Positions 7,003 through 16,118 of a stretch of 34,629 nt of DNA are shown here, in pieces. A program made the translations under genes and the position numbers. A model generated the notes under the pieces. The model did not search any database, had not been told where the DNA came from, and saw only the letters and a list, made by a program, of their open reading frames with translations. Positions within the stretch are counted from its first letter, which is position 1. Every line of letters starts with the position of its first letter. Source of the DNA: Streptomyces zhaozhouensis (GTDB taxonomy: Bacteria; Actinomycetota; Actinomycetes; Streptomycetales; Streptomycetaceae); the NCBI RefSeq assembly GCF_900230195.1, contig NZ_OCNE01000032.1, positions 1 to 34,629 on the forward strand, given 5' to 3'.

Positions 7003-7587
7003 CTACTTCGACGCCTCCTTGGCCACCTGCTTCGCCCGCTGCTTGGACTCCCTGACCCGGGCCAGGGATTCGGGTCCGGTGATGTCGGCGACCGAGCGGT
7101 ACGAGCCCTCCTCGCCGTAGGGGCCGGCGGCCTCGCGCCAGCCCTCGGGGGTGATGCCGAAGCGCTTGCCCAACAGGGCCAGGAAGATCTGTGCCTTCTG
7201 CCTGCCGAAGCCGGGCAGGGCGTGCAGCCTCCTGAGGAGTTCGGCGCCGCTGTCGGCCCCCCGGGTGAGCGCGCCCGCGTCGGCCTCGTAGTGGGTGACC
7301 AGATGGCGGCAGAGCTCCTGGACGCGCTTGGCCATGGAGGTGGGGTAGCGGTGGATGGCCGGCTTGGTCGAGAAGAGCGCGGCGAACTCCTCCGGGTCCA
7401 TCGCCGCGATCCGCCGCGCGTCGAGGTCGTCCTCGCCGAGCCGGGTGGCGAGCGTGTACGGGCCGGTGAACGCCCACTCCATGGGCACCTGTTGGTCCAG
7501 CAGCATCCCGACCAGTGCGGCGAGGGGGCTCCGGCCGAGCAGGGCGTCGGCCTCCGGGTGCTGGGCGAGATGCACATCAACGGTCAT
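7003..7587 (-). CDS. HhH-GPD base-excision repair family protein
   Basis: A 194-aa protein when read from ATG 7587 (MTVDVHLAQHPEADALL). In-frame ATGs at 7596 and 7599 add only three or four residues and cannot be excluded. It has the layout of endonuclease III/AlkA-type glycosylases: an N-terminal helical segment LVGMLLDQQVPMEWAFTGP, and a helix-hairpin-helix with LPGFGRQKAQIFLALLGKRF at the usual distance. A conserved Asp candidate sits in SVADITGPESL, and the C-terminus is lysine-rich. The typical four-cysteine iron-sulfur cluster of EndoIII is absent, as in the short actinobacterial HhH-GPD proteins I know. It should act on DNA in the cytoplasm; which damaged base it removes is unknown. 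Confidence 0.85.
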   Translation of the reverse strand: MTVDVHLAQHPEADALLGRSPLAALVGMLLDQQVPMEWAFTGPYTLATRLGEDDLDARRIAAMDPEEFAALFSTKPAIHRYPTSMAKRVQELCRHLVTHYEADAGALTRGADSGAELLRRLHALPGFGRQKAQIFLALLGKRFGITPEGWREAAGPYGEEGSYRSVADITGPESLARVRESKQRAKQVAKEASK

Positions 7588-7689
7588 AACGCCCATCATG
7601 GCGCACCGCCGCGCGCACGGGCGCGTCTCCCCGGGCGGGCGCCGTTCGCCGCCGTGGCGGAAACCGCGCGCCGCCCCGGGGAGCCCGGG

Positions 7690-8568
7690 TCAGCGCGGCA
7701 GCGCCGGGGCCAGCGCGCGGAGAACGGTGAGCGGCAGCTCCCGGCCGACGTGTTCCGTCACCACCTGGAGCGCCACGTGGTCGGCGCCGGCCGCGAGGAA
7801 CGCGTCGACCCGGCGCCGCACCGCGTCGACGTCCCCGAGCGCGAAGACCTCGGACAGCAGCCGGTCGCTGCCGCCGCCGTCGAAGTCCTCCGGCGCGAAG
7901 CCGAGGCGCTCCAGGTTGCGCGTGTAGTTGGGGAGTTGGAGGTAGCGCGACAGATAGGCGCGCGCCGTCTCGCGCGCCCGCGCGAGGTCGGTGTCGACCA
8001 CCACCTTCAGTTCCGGCGCCAGCAGCGCGTCCGGTCCCAGCGTCGCGCGCGCCCCGGCCGTGTGTTCCTCCGTGACCAGATAGGGGTGCGCGCCCGCCGC
8101 CCGGTCGCGCGACAGCTCCAGCATCCGTGGCCCCAGCGCGGCGAGTACCCTGCGGTCGGCCGGGACCGGACGGTCACCCGCGTCGAGGGCGTCCAGGTAG
8201 GAGACCATCGCCGCGTAGGGCCGCCGGTAGCGTTCGCCGGCTAGTGCCGCGTGGCTGACGCCGAGACCGAGCACGAAGCGGTCGCCGTGCGCGTCCCGGA
8301 GCGCCGCCGTCTCACCCGCCACCGCCGCCGGCTCGTCGTCCCAGATGCTGGCGATGCCGGTGGCCAGCCACAGGGTGGAGGTGGCCGCGAGCAGCGGCCC
8401 CGCCAGTCCGACCCGGGGGCTGCCGCCGAGCCAGAGGGCGCCGTAGCCCAACTCCTCCATCTCTCTCGCCCCGTCGACGAACTCCGGGGTCGGGGCGCCG
8501 TCGTCCCCGGTGAGCGTGGACTGCCAGACCCCGACCGGGCCCAGCTCCGTTGCCAGGTTGTGTGCCAT
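7690..8568 (-). CDS. LLM-class F420-dependent oxidoreductase
   Basis: A 292-aa protein, close to the usual size of luciferase-like (LLM) flavin/F420 enzymes. The N-terminus (LGPVGVWQSTL) and the segments REMEELGYGALWLGG, LWLATGIASIWDDEP, FVLGLGVSHA and YLDALDAG follow the TIM-barrel order of the family. It reads like the TIGR03620-type subgroup common in mycobacteria and streptomycetes. These enzymes transfer hydride to or from deazaflavin F420 in the cytoplasm. Its substrate is unknown. It starts with ATG 8568; the next gene upstream on this strand is the GH16 gene, from which it is separated by a hairpin, so it is likely transcribed separately. Confidence 0.9.
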   Translation of the reverse strand: MAHNLATELGPVGVWQSTLTGDDGAPTPEFVDGAREMEELGYGALWLGGSPRVGLAGPLLAATSTLWLATGIASIWDDEPAAVAGETAALRDAHGDRFVLGLGVSHAALAGERYRRPYAAMVSYLDALDAGDRPVPADRRVLAALGPRMLELSRDRAAGAHPYLVTEEHTAGARATLGPDALLAPELKVVVDTDLARARETARAYLSRYLQLPNYTRNLERLGFAPEDFDGGGSDRLLSEVFALGDVDAVRRRVDAFLAAGADHVALQVVTEHVGRELPLTVLRALAPALPR

Positions 8569-8656
8569 GTGCCGGGGAACGGTCCCGGCGGCGCGCGCTA
8601 TTCCGGTCGGCGCTGGGCCGTTCGGCTGGTTCCGGACCCTCCCGGGGAGCGGCCGC

Positions 8657-8688
8657 CCCGCCCCCGGGACGGTGATGCCGGGGGCGGG
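8657..8688 (-). terminator. hairpin terminator after the GH16 gene
   Basis: Perfect 11-bp arms cccgcccccgg (8657-8667) and ccgggggcggg (8678-8688) around a 10-base loop, eight bases beyond the GH16 stop codon. There is no clear U-tract, as is usual in streptomycetes. Confidence 0.65.
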
Positions 8689-8695
8689 AGGACGG

Positions 8696-9568
8696 TCAGC
8701 CGGTGGTGACGCTGACGTAGTCGACGACCATCTGCTGCGGGAACGAGGTCGAGTCGTCCGGCGGGCCGGGCCAGTTGCCGCCGACCGCGACGTTGAGGAT
8801 CATGAAGAACGGCTTGTTGAAGACCCAGGCGTCGCCGCCGAGATCGGCCGGCGTCAGCTCCTGGTAGACCTGGCCGTCCACCGACCAGACGAGGGAGTCC
8901 GGCGCCCAGTCGATGGCGAAGGTGTGGAAGTCGTCGGCGAAGATCTCGCCGTTCGGCAGCGAGTAGCTGGCGCCGATGCCCTCGCCACCCGAGTAGCCGG
9001 GCCCGTGCACGGTGCCGTGGACGGTGCCCGGCTCGTGCCCGACCATCTCCATGATGTCGATCTCGCCGCTGTCCGGCCAGGGAACGCCGGGGAAGTCGGA
9101 GCCCAGCATCCAGAACGCCGGCCAGATGCCCTGCCCCTGCGGCAGCTTGATGCGCGCCTCGACGCGGCCGTACTCGGCGGCGAACGTGCTGGAGGTGTTC
9201 ATCCGCGCCGAGGTGTACTCGCAGGTGCCGTAGTAGCACTGGTGGTTGGCGGCGCCCTCCTCGGTCGCCGTGATGACGAGGTTGCCCTCGCCGTCGAGTT
9301 GGGCGTTGTCGGTGCCCTCCGTGTAGTACTGCAGCTCGGCGTTGCTCGCGTTGTCGCCCGGGTCCATCTGCCACTTGGAGCTGTCGACCGGCGAGCCGGC
9401 CGCGCCGTCGAAGTCGTCGACGAAGACGACCTCCGTGGGCCGCACGTCCGTCGGCTCGGGCTCCGCCTGGGCGTTGGCGGCCAGCAGGGAGGTCAGACCG
9501 AGGGCGAGGACCGTTCCGCCGGCGAGCCAGCGGCGGGTGGGGGAACGCCTGGCACCGCTCATGGACAT
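8696..9568 (-). CDS. secreted glycoside hydrolase family 16 beta-glucanase
   Basis: A 290-aa protein from ATG 9568. The second ATG at 9562 is equally in frame and would lose two residues. The N-terminus has a twin-arginine-like motif (PTRRWLAGG), a hydrophobic core and an ANAQA cleavage site, so export by Tat is likely. The mature domain has the GH16 order: FVDDFDG at the start, NAELQYYTEG, YTSARMNT, IWPAFWMLG, then the active-site strand GEIDIMEMVG, whose two glutamates and aspartate are the nucleophile, acid/base and helper. The C-terminal strand is MVVDYVSVTTG. Laminarin-type beta-1,3 or mixed-linkage glucan is the likely substrate. There is no carbohydrate-binding module. A strong inverted repeat lies in the upstream region. 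Confidence 0.93.
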   Translation of the reverse strand: MSMSGARRSPTRRWLAGGTVLALGLTSLLAANAQAEPEPTDVRPTEVVFVDDFDGAAGSPVDSSKWQMDPGDNASNAELQYYTEGTDNAQLDGEGNLVITATEEGAANHQCYYGTCEYTSARMNTSSTFAAEYGRVEARIKLPQGQGIWPAFWMLGSDFPGVPWPDSGEIDIMEMVGHEPGTVHGTVHGPGYSGGEGIGASYSLPNGEIFADDFHTFAIDWAPDSLVWSVDGQVYQELTPADLGGDAWVFNKPFFMILNVAVGGNWPGPPDDSTSFPQQMVVDYVSVTTG

Positions 9569-9618
9569 CACATCCAGGTGTCGTGTTCGTGGGGGGCCTT
9601 CATTGCACAGGCGCTGCA

Positions 9619-9644
9619 CCTGCCCCGCAAGAGAGCGGGGCAGG
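9619..9644. promoter_or_regulatory. 10-bp inverted repeat upstream of the GH16 gene
   Basis: Perfect arms cctgccccgc (9619-9628) and gcggggcagg (9635-9644) around aagaga, followed at once by the palindrome gttccggaac (9644-9653). It lies about 50 bases before the GH16 start, between divergent genes. It could be an mRNA hairpin or an operator; the sequence does not decide. Confidence 0.55.
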
Positions 9645-9829
9645 TTCCGGAACCGGCCGAAGACCGCTCCGCCGAAAGGCGGGTGAACGGTGTGAAAGCT
9701 GGCGGATGCGTCGGCAACGGTCCCGGCTGCCCCGGTCGCCCGGCGCACCGGCCCGGCGCACCCGCCGGGCCACGAAAGGCCGGTGACCGGCTGTGCCGAG
9801 ACGGGCGGTGTTCGCTAGGGTCGGCAGGC

Positions 9830-10081
9830 ATGGCGCACAATCCCCAAGCACCCCAAGGCCCCCAGGGCCCGCAGGACGTCGACCCGGCCGGCAGCACGCA
9901 GATGTTCCAGGCCTTCGTCAACGACGGTCCCACGTCCGGCCCCTCGTCCGCCGGCGCGGGCCCGGCCGCTCCGCACTCCCCGCACACCCCGGCCTCGTCC
10001 GGGCCGTCGCTCGGCCTGATCGTGGGCGGCGTGGTGGGCGTCGTCGTGCTCGCCGTGGTCGCCTGGCTGTTGCTGGGCTGA
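9830..10081 (+). CDS. small C-terminally anchored membrane protein, Pro/Gln-rich N-terminus
   Basis: An 83-aa protein from ATG 9830. The N-terminal ~55 residues are low-complexity (PQAPQGPQGPQ, then a Ser/Pro/Ala-rich stretch). The last ~25 form one hydrophobic helix (LGLIVGGVVGVVVLAVVAWLLLG), ending two bases short of nothing else: there is no soluble domain after it. It would sit as a tail-anchored protein with its N-terminus in the cytoplasm, by topology inference. TAGGGT at 9816-9821 resembles a -10 element only nine bases before the ATG, so a leaderless or nearly leaderless mRNA is possible. Function unknown. Confidence 0.65.
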   Translation: MAHNPQAPQGPQGPQDVDPAGSTQMFQAFVNDGPTSGPSSAGAGPAAPHSPHTPASSGPSLGLIVGGVVGVVVLAVVAWLLLG

Positions 10082-10228
10082 CGGTTCGGGCACGCCTCCG
10101 ACGAGAGGGCCGAAGCGGCGTCAGCCGGCAAGGCGGCTGCCGAGGCGGGAGTGGGTACGCGCACGTCGCATGACGGCGTGCGCGGCGGTCGCGGGCGCGC
10201 ACCGGCGCCCGTCGCGGGTTCGCGCGCC

Positions 10229-10262
10229 GGCGCGAAGGCGCGGACGGCGCGAAGGCGCGGAG
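10229..10262. repeat. 17-bp tandem repeat, two copies
   Basis: ggcgcgaaggcgcggac (10229-10245) is followed directly by ggcgcgaaggcgcggag (10246-10262), differing only in the last base. The period equals that of the unrelated five-copy array about 200 bp further on. Confidence 0.85.
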
Positions 10263-10459
10263 GCTCAAAAGCCGCGCTCCGGAAGCGGCGCGGCCCCCGT
10301 CGGCCGTGGTCGTGCGGCCGCCGTGTCATCGCCGTTTCGACGCCGGCGCCCGGGCTTCTCCGTGCCTGGGTGTCCGTGCGTCCGTGGAGCTGTCTCGGTC
10401 ATTCTGCGAGCGGAACCATGCGTGGGTCGGTCCGCCGCGGTCGTACTCGGTGGTTCCGA

Positions 10460-10544
10460 GGGATCGGACCTTTCGCGGGATCGGTTGTTTCGCGGGATCG
10501 CTCGTTCTGCGGGATCGGTTGTTCTGCGGGATCGGTTGTTCTCG
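10460..10544. repeat. 17-bp tandem repeat, five copies
   Basis: Five adjoining units start at 10460, 10477, 10494, 10511 and 10528. The consensus is gggatcggttgttctgc; the fourth copy matches it fully and the others differ at one to five positions, mostly in the second half. All keep gggatcg. The array lies about 160 bp beyond the 3' end of the first sigma gene. Confidence 0.95.
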
Positions 10545-10702
10545 ACGGATCTGTCGTCAGCGCTCGCCGGGTCGTGCCCGGTCGTGCGGTCGTCTCCGTG
10601 CGCGCCCTGATCGGTCACGCCCGACGTGCGGAACCGGCGAGCGGTCCTGCCCGGAGGCCACCGCTCCCCTCGGACCGGCGGCCACCCCGCCGGTCCCGTC
10701 CC

Positions 10703-11575
10703 TCACTCCTCGGCGGTCAGCCCCTCACGCAGCTGCTGGAGCGTGCGCGTGAGCAGCCGGGAGACGTGCATCTGGGAGATGCCGACCTCCTCGCCGATCT
10801 GCGACTGCGTCATGTTCCCGAAGAAGCGGAGCATGATGATCCGCCGCTCCCTGGCCGGCAGCCTCGCCAGCAGCGGCTTGAGCGACTCCCGGTACTCGAC
10901 GCCCTCCAGCGCGGTGTCCTCGTACCCGAGGCGGTCGGCCAACGAGCCCTCGCCGCCGTCCTCCTCGGGGGAGGGGGAGTCCAACGAGCTGGCGGTGTAG
11001 GCGTTTCCCACGGCCAGGCCGTCGACCACCTCGTCCTCGGTGACGCCGAGGGCCGAGGCCAACTCGGCCACGGTGGGGGAACGGTCGAGCCGCTGGGACA
11101 GCTCGTCGCTGGCCTTGGTGAGCGCCAGCCGCAGCTCCTGGAGCCGCCGGGGGACCCGGACCGACCAGGAGGTGTCGCGGAAGAAACGCTTGATCTCGCC
11201 GACCACCGTCGGCATAGCGAACGTCGGGAACTCGACGCCGCGTTCACAGTCGAAACGGTCGATCGCCTTGATCAGGCCGATCGTGCCGACCTGGACGATG
11301 TCCTCCATCGGCTCGTTCCGGCTGCGGAACCTGGCCGCCGCGTAGCGCACCAGCGGGAGGTTCAGCTCGATCAGCGTGTCCCGCACGTAGCCGCGCTCGG
11401 GGCTGTCGGCGTCCAGCGTCGCCAGGCGCTGGAAGAGGGAGCGCGAGAGCGTGCGGGTGTCGAGGTTGTCGGTCTCGGCGGGAGCCGCGTGCGGCACCGA
11501 GGCGTCGGGCGGCGCGGGATCGTGCGGCGTGCCGGCTGTGGTGAGCACCTTGGAGCTGCCCAGTTCTACGGACAT
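10703..11575 (-). CDS. RNA polymerase sigma factor of the SigB/SigF/SigG family (first paralogue)
   Basis: A 290-aa protein from ATG 11575, with AAGGGGGTGG as ribosome-binding site. After a ~40-residue variable N-terminus come sigma region 2 (LPLVRYAAARF, NEPMEDIVQVGTIGLIKAIDRFD), region 2.4/3 (GVEFPTFAMPTVVGEIKRFFRD, VPRRLQELR) and region 4 with its helix-turn-helix (MTQSQIGEEVGISQMHVSRLL). This is the stress/development class of Streptomyces sigma factors, which are normally held by RsbW-like anti-sigma kinases; none is encoded next to it here. An acidic insert (SPSPEEDGGEGSLADRLG) lies before region 4. The upstream region has a promoter of the type these sigma factors themselves recognise, so autoregulation or cross-control is likely. 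The gene symbol is left empty because the paralogue cannot be fixed by eye. Confidence 0.93.
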   Translation of the reverse strand: MSVELGSSKVLTTAGTPHDPAPPDASVPHAAPAETDNLDTRTLSRSLFQRLATLDADSPERGYVRDTLIELNLPLVRYAAARFRSRNEPMEDIVQVGTIGLIKAIDRFDCERGVEFPTFAMPTVVGEIKRFFRDTSWSVRVPRRLQELRLALTKASDELSQRLDRSPTVAELASALGVTEDEVVDGLAVGNAYTASSLDSPSPEEDGGEGSLADRLGYEDTALEGVEYRESLKPLLARLPARERRIIMLRFFGNMTQSQIGEEVGISQMHVSRLLTRTLQQLREGLTAEE

Positions 11576-11629
11576 GCCACCCCCTTGAGGTCGGCGGGAC
11601 GGGTCGCGGCGGACACCTCAGGCATGACT

Positions 11630-11652
11630 CCACGAGAGGCACCCTCTCGTGG
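11630..11652 (-). promoter_or_regulatory. perfect 10-bp dyad abutting the -10 element of the sigma gene
   Basis: Arms ccacgagagg (11630-11639) and cctctcgtgg (11643-11652) flank a 3-base centre. The dyad ends exactly where the -10 element at 11653-11658 begins, so it covers the expected transcription start. It could be a repressor operator or a 5'-end hairpin. Confidence 0.6.
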
Positions 11653-11678
11653 ATACCGGAGCTGCCGCCTTGCCAAAC
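11653..11678 (-). promoter_or_regulatory. SigB-type promoter upstream of the first sigma factor gene
   Basis: On the minus strand GTTT (11678-11675) is followed after 16 bases by CGGTAT (11658-11653). This fits the GTTT-N14-16-GGGTAT pattern known for Streptomyces SigB-class promoters except for one base. It lies about 78 bases before the start codon. Confidence 0.55.
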
Positions 11679-11781
11679 GCGGTTCCAACAGAATGTCACA
11701 TGTCATCAACGCGATGTAGCTTCATGTCGATAAAACGGCACAGCAGGGGCCTGAGTTCCCGGAGTTGGTCCTTCGTCCGGC

Positions 11782-12564
11782 TTAGCTCTCGATCGGATTT
11801 GCGGAGCGCAGCCTGGTGACGGAGCGCGCCAGCAGCCGGGAGATGTGCATCTGCGAAACACCGAGTTCGTCGCTGATCTGGGACTGCGTCAGGTCCCGGT
11901 AGTAGCGCAACACCAGGATGCGCTGCTCGCGTTCCGGGAGTTGCACGAGCAGATGCCGTACCAGCGCCCGGTGTTCGACGCCGGCCAGCCCGGGGTCCTC
12001 GTAGCCGAGCCGGTCGATCGGGCTCGGCGCGCCCTCCTCGTGGTCCCTGGCCGCCTCCAGCGACGAGACCCGGTAGGCGCGTCCGGCCTCCATGCTGGCC
12101 AGCACGTCCTCCTCCGGCAGCCGCAGCCGTTCCGCCAGCTCGCCGGTGGTCGGCGAACGGCCCAGCGTCGCCGTCAGCTCCTCGCCGGCGGAGCAGACCC
12201 GCGCCCACAGCTCGTGCAGCCGGCGCGGCACGTGGACGCCGCGCACGCTGTCGCGGAAGTAGCGGCGGATCTCGCCCACGATGGTCGGCAGGGCGAACGT
12301 GGCGAACTGCACCCCCCGCGCGGGGTCGAAGCGGTCGATGGCGTGGATCAGGCCGATCGTGCCGACCTGGACGATGTCCTCCATCGGTTCGTTCCTGCTG
12401 TGGAAGCGCAGCGCGGCGTAGCGGACCAGCGGCAGGTTCGTCTCGATCAGCGTCTCCCGGACGCGGCTGTGCTCGGCGGTGCCGGCCTGGAGCCGGGCGA
12501 GCCGTTCGCAGAGCGACTGCGTGAGCACGCGGGACCTGGCGCCTTCGGACTGCGTCACCGCCAC
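11782..12564 (-). CDS. RNA polymerase sigma factor of the SigB/SigF/SigG family (second paralogue)
   Basis: A 260-aa protein that starts with GTG 12564 (reads MAVTQSEGARSRVLTQSL). It is a clear paralogue of the gene just downstream: NEPMEDIVQVGTIGLIHAIDRFD, GVQFATFALPTIVGEIRRYFRD and VPRRLHELW are shared with few changes. Region 4 carries the helix-turn-helix LTQSQISDELGVSQMHISRLL. Its N-terminus is shorter. The two genes are in the same direction but 206 bp apart, with a promoter between them, so they need not form one transcript. Tandem duplication followed by divergence is the simplest origin. No anti-sigma or anti-anti-sigma gene is adjacent. Confidence 0.92.
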   Translation of the reverse strand: MAVTQSEGARSRVLTQSLCERLARLQAGTAEHSRVRETLIETNLPLVRYAALRFHSRNEPMEDIVQVGTIGLIHAIDRFDPARGVQFATFALPTIVGEIRRYFRDSVRGVHVPRRLHELWARVCSAGEELTATLGRSPTTGELAERLRLPEEDVLASMEAGRAYRVSSLEAARDHEEGAPSPIDRLGYEDPGLAGVEHRALVRHLLVQLPEREQRILVLRYYRDLTQSQISDELGVSQMHISRLLARSVTRLRSANPIES

Positions 12565-12797
12565 CTGCCGACCACCCCTTCACGGTGCACTCGCCGCAAA
12601 AGCAGTCATAGCATCACAAGACATGCGCACGGTGTGCAAGCACCCGTTCACGACGTGTTGGTCATGCGAAAGGAGTCGAGGGCCTTCGGTCAATTCCGGT
12701 GTCGCGCGGGCGAGTCAGGAAGTGGCCGAGAAGCGGCGGGAAGGGGGCGTGAGGCGCCCCCGGGGTCCGCTGGAACGGTTCAACGCGTTCCGCGCGT

Positions 12798-12959
12798 TCA
12801 GCGGTTCAACGGCGCCAGCAGTCCGTCCGCGGCGTCGGCCAGCGCGGTGAAGGCCAGCTGGACGAACTCGCCGGACCGCGCGGGCTCGCTCAGCACGGAG
12901 TAGACCACGCCGACGGCCAGCAGATAGAGGCCGATCCGCCTCGCCAGTGCCAGGGACAT
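12798..12959 (-). CDS. 53-aa single-helix membrane peptide
   Basis: Starts at ATG 12959 behind a good ribosome-binding site (GGAGG six to ten bases upstream on the minus strand). The sequence is MSLALARRIGLYLLAVGVVY and onward, with one hydrophobic helix near the N-terminus, then a mildly amphipathic C-terminus (FVQLAFTALADAADGLLAP). Codon bias is typical of the region. An upstream in-frame start at 12989 would add ten residues but has no ribosome-binding site. Function unknown; it lies 234 bp in front of the second sigma factor gene on the same strand, so some link to that transcript is possible. Confidence 0.55.
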   Translation of the reverse strand: MSLALARRIGLYLLAVGVVYSVLSEPARSGEFVQLAFTALADAADGLLAPLNR

Positions 12960-13014
12960 GTCCACCTCCGAGGACCGCAGTGTAGCCACCGCTCACCCGG
13001 ACGGCCCACAGGTC

Positions 13015-13058
13015 GACGGCCCCGTGCCGCCTCGGGGGAGGGGCGGCACGGGGCCGTC
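13015..13058. terminator. 17-bp perfect inverted repeat, probable terminator
   Basis: gacggccccgtgccgcc (13015-13031) and ggcggcacggggccgtc (13042-13058) pair perfectly around a 10-base loop. It lies downstream of katG and upstream of the 53-aa peptide gene, both on the minus strand, so it would end katG transcription. Confidence 0.7.
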
Positions 13059-13151
13059 GGGTCATAACCGGTCACTCAGCGAGCAGGCAGTGGACGCGAA
13101 CGCGCGAAATCGCGCGGATACGCACACGCCGCGAACGCTCGGCGAGCGGCC

Positions 13152-13180
13152 GCCGCGCGGTCGGCAGGCGACCGCGCGGC
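13152..13180. terminator. 11-bp inverted repeat downstream of katG
   Basis: gccgcgcggtc (13152-13162) and gaccgcgcggc (13170-13180) with a 7-base loop, 46 bases beyond the katG stop. It may be the first of two terminators in series with the 17-bp repeat further on. Confidence 0.5.
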
Positions 13181-13225
13181 AGCCGGCGAGTAACCGGCGA
13201 TCGCCGGCGAGCAGCCGGTGATCGC

Positions 13226-15454
<2,229 letters not shown>

Positions 15455-15589
15455 GGGAATCCTTCCGGCCCGGGGCGGATCACGGTGGTTCGGCGACCAA
15501 CGGTGGTGGCGTCGACCCGGTTGCCGCCGCTGGGGCTCCTCCACGGGGCCGATCGGGGTCTACCTGCCCCTTGGCTACCACCGGAACCG

Positions 15590-15617
15590 ATCCTACGATG
15601 GACAGAGTACAAGTCAA
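15590..15617 (-). promoter_or_regulatory. katG promoter
   Basis: Minus strand TTGACT (15617-15612), 16-base spacer, TAGGAT (15595-15590). This is close to the housekeeping sigma consensus. The AT-richer sequence around the -35 (for example tacaagtcaagaa) is where a Fur-family operator would be expected, though I cannot define its boundaries. Confidence 0.7.
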
Positions 15618-15704
15618 GAAGCGAACCAAGGCCGTATCTCTTCCCAACTCGGACTTCCCCTGGTTAACTGTGCGTATCCCGTCAGACGTGAATAGGTGAA
15701 CCCC

Positions 15705-16118
15705 ATGAGCGACCTGCTGGAGCGACTACGCGGACGTGGCTGGCGGCTGACCTCGCAGCGACGCGTCGTCGCCGAGGTGCTCAACGGCGACCACGTGCAC
15801 CTCACCGCCGACGAGGTGCACGCCCTCGCCACCCGCCGCCTGCCGGAGATCTCCCGCGCCACCGTCTACAACACCCTGGGCGAGCTGGTCACCCTCGGTG
15901 AGGTGACCGAGGTCTCCACGGACGGCCGCGCCAAGCGCTACGACCCGAACGGGCACCGCCCCCACCACCACCTGGTCTGCTCGCGCTGCGGCACGATCCG
16001 GGACGTGCGCCCGGGCGGCGACCCCCTGGCCGACCTGCCGACCGCCGAGCGCTTCGGCTTCACGGTCTCCGACGTGGAGGTCACCTACCGGGGCGTCTGC
16101 CCCGCCTGCGCCGACTGA
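15705..16118 (+). CDS. Fur-family transcriptional regulator (CatR/FurA-like peroxide sensor)
   Basis: A 137-aa protein. ATG 15705 is chosen because AGGTGA at 15694-15699 serves as its ribosome-binding site; the alternative GTG at 15696 lies inside that site. The winged helix covers about residues 1-80 (RGWRLTSQRRVVAEVL, HLTADEVHALA, ISRATVYNTLGEL). The dimerisation and metal domain has HRPHHHLVCSRCGTIRDV and a second pair CPAC at the end, the two CxxC sets that bind structural zinc. The regulatory-metal ligands His and Asp are plausible in HRPHHH. Its position, divergent from katG with about 250 bp between start codons, indicates a repressor of katG and of itself. Its end overlaps the convergent methyltransferase gene by 34 bp. 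Confidence 0.92.
   Translation: MSDLLERLRGRGWRLTSQRRVVAEVLNGDHVHLTADEVHALATRRLPEISRATVYNTLGELVTLGEVTEVSTDGRAKRYDPNGHRPHHHLVCSRCGTIRDVRPGGDPLADLPTAERFGFTVSDVEVTYRGVCPACAD

Larger units (their letters stand above)
10082..10702. other. 620-bp convergent intergenic region with repeats, no gene recognised
   Basis: The interval lies between the stop of the small membrane protein (plus) and the stop of the first sigma factor (minus). Frames through it are low-complexity and are broken up by repeats whose 17-bp period is not a multiple of three, which argues against coding. It contains the 17-bp arrays listed separately. Confidence 0.6.

Noticed and set aside
5839..8244. Long plus-strand open frame of 801 codons
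   Set aside because: It runs antisense across four well-supported minus-strand genes and has no protein-like motif; an artefact of GC bias.
10460..10544. 17-bp tandem array considered as a CRISPR array
   Set aside because: The units adjoin without spacers, are too short, and no cas gene is near.
10265..10618. 117-codon minus-strand frame in the repeat region
   Set aside because: Low-complexity and spans the 17-bp array, whose period is not a multiple of three; it has no ribosome-binding site or family resemblance.
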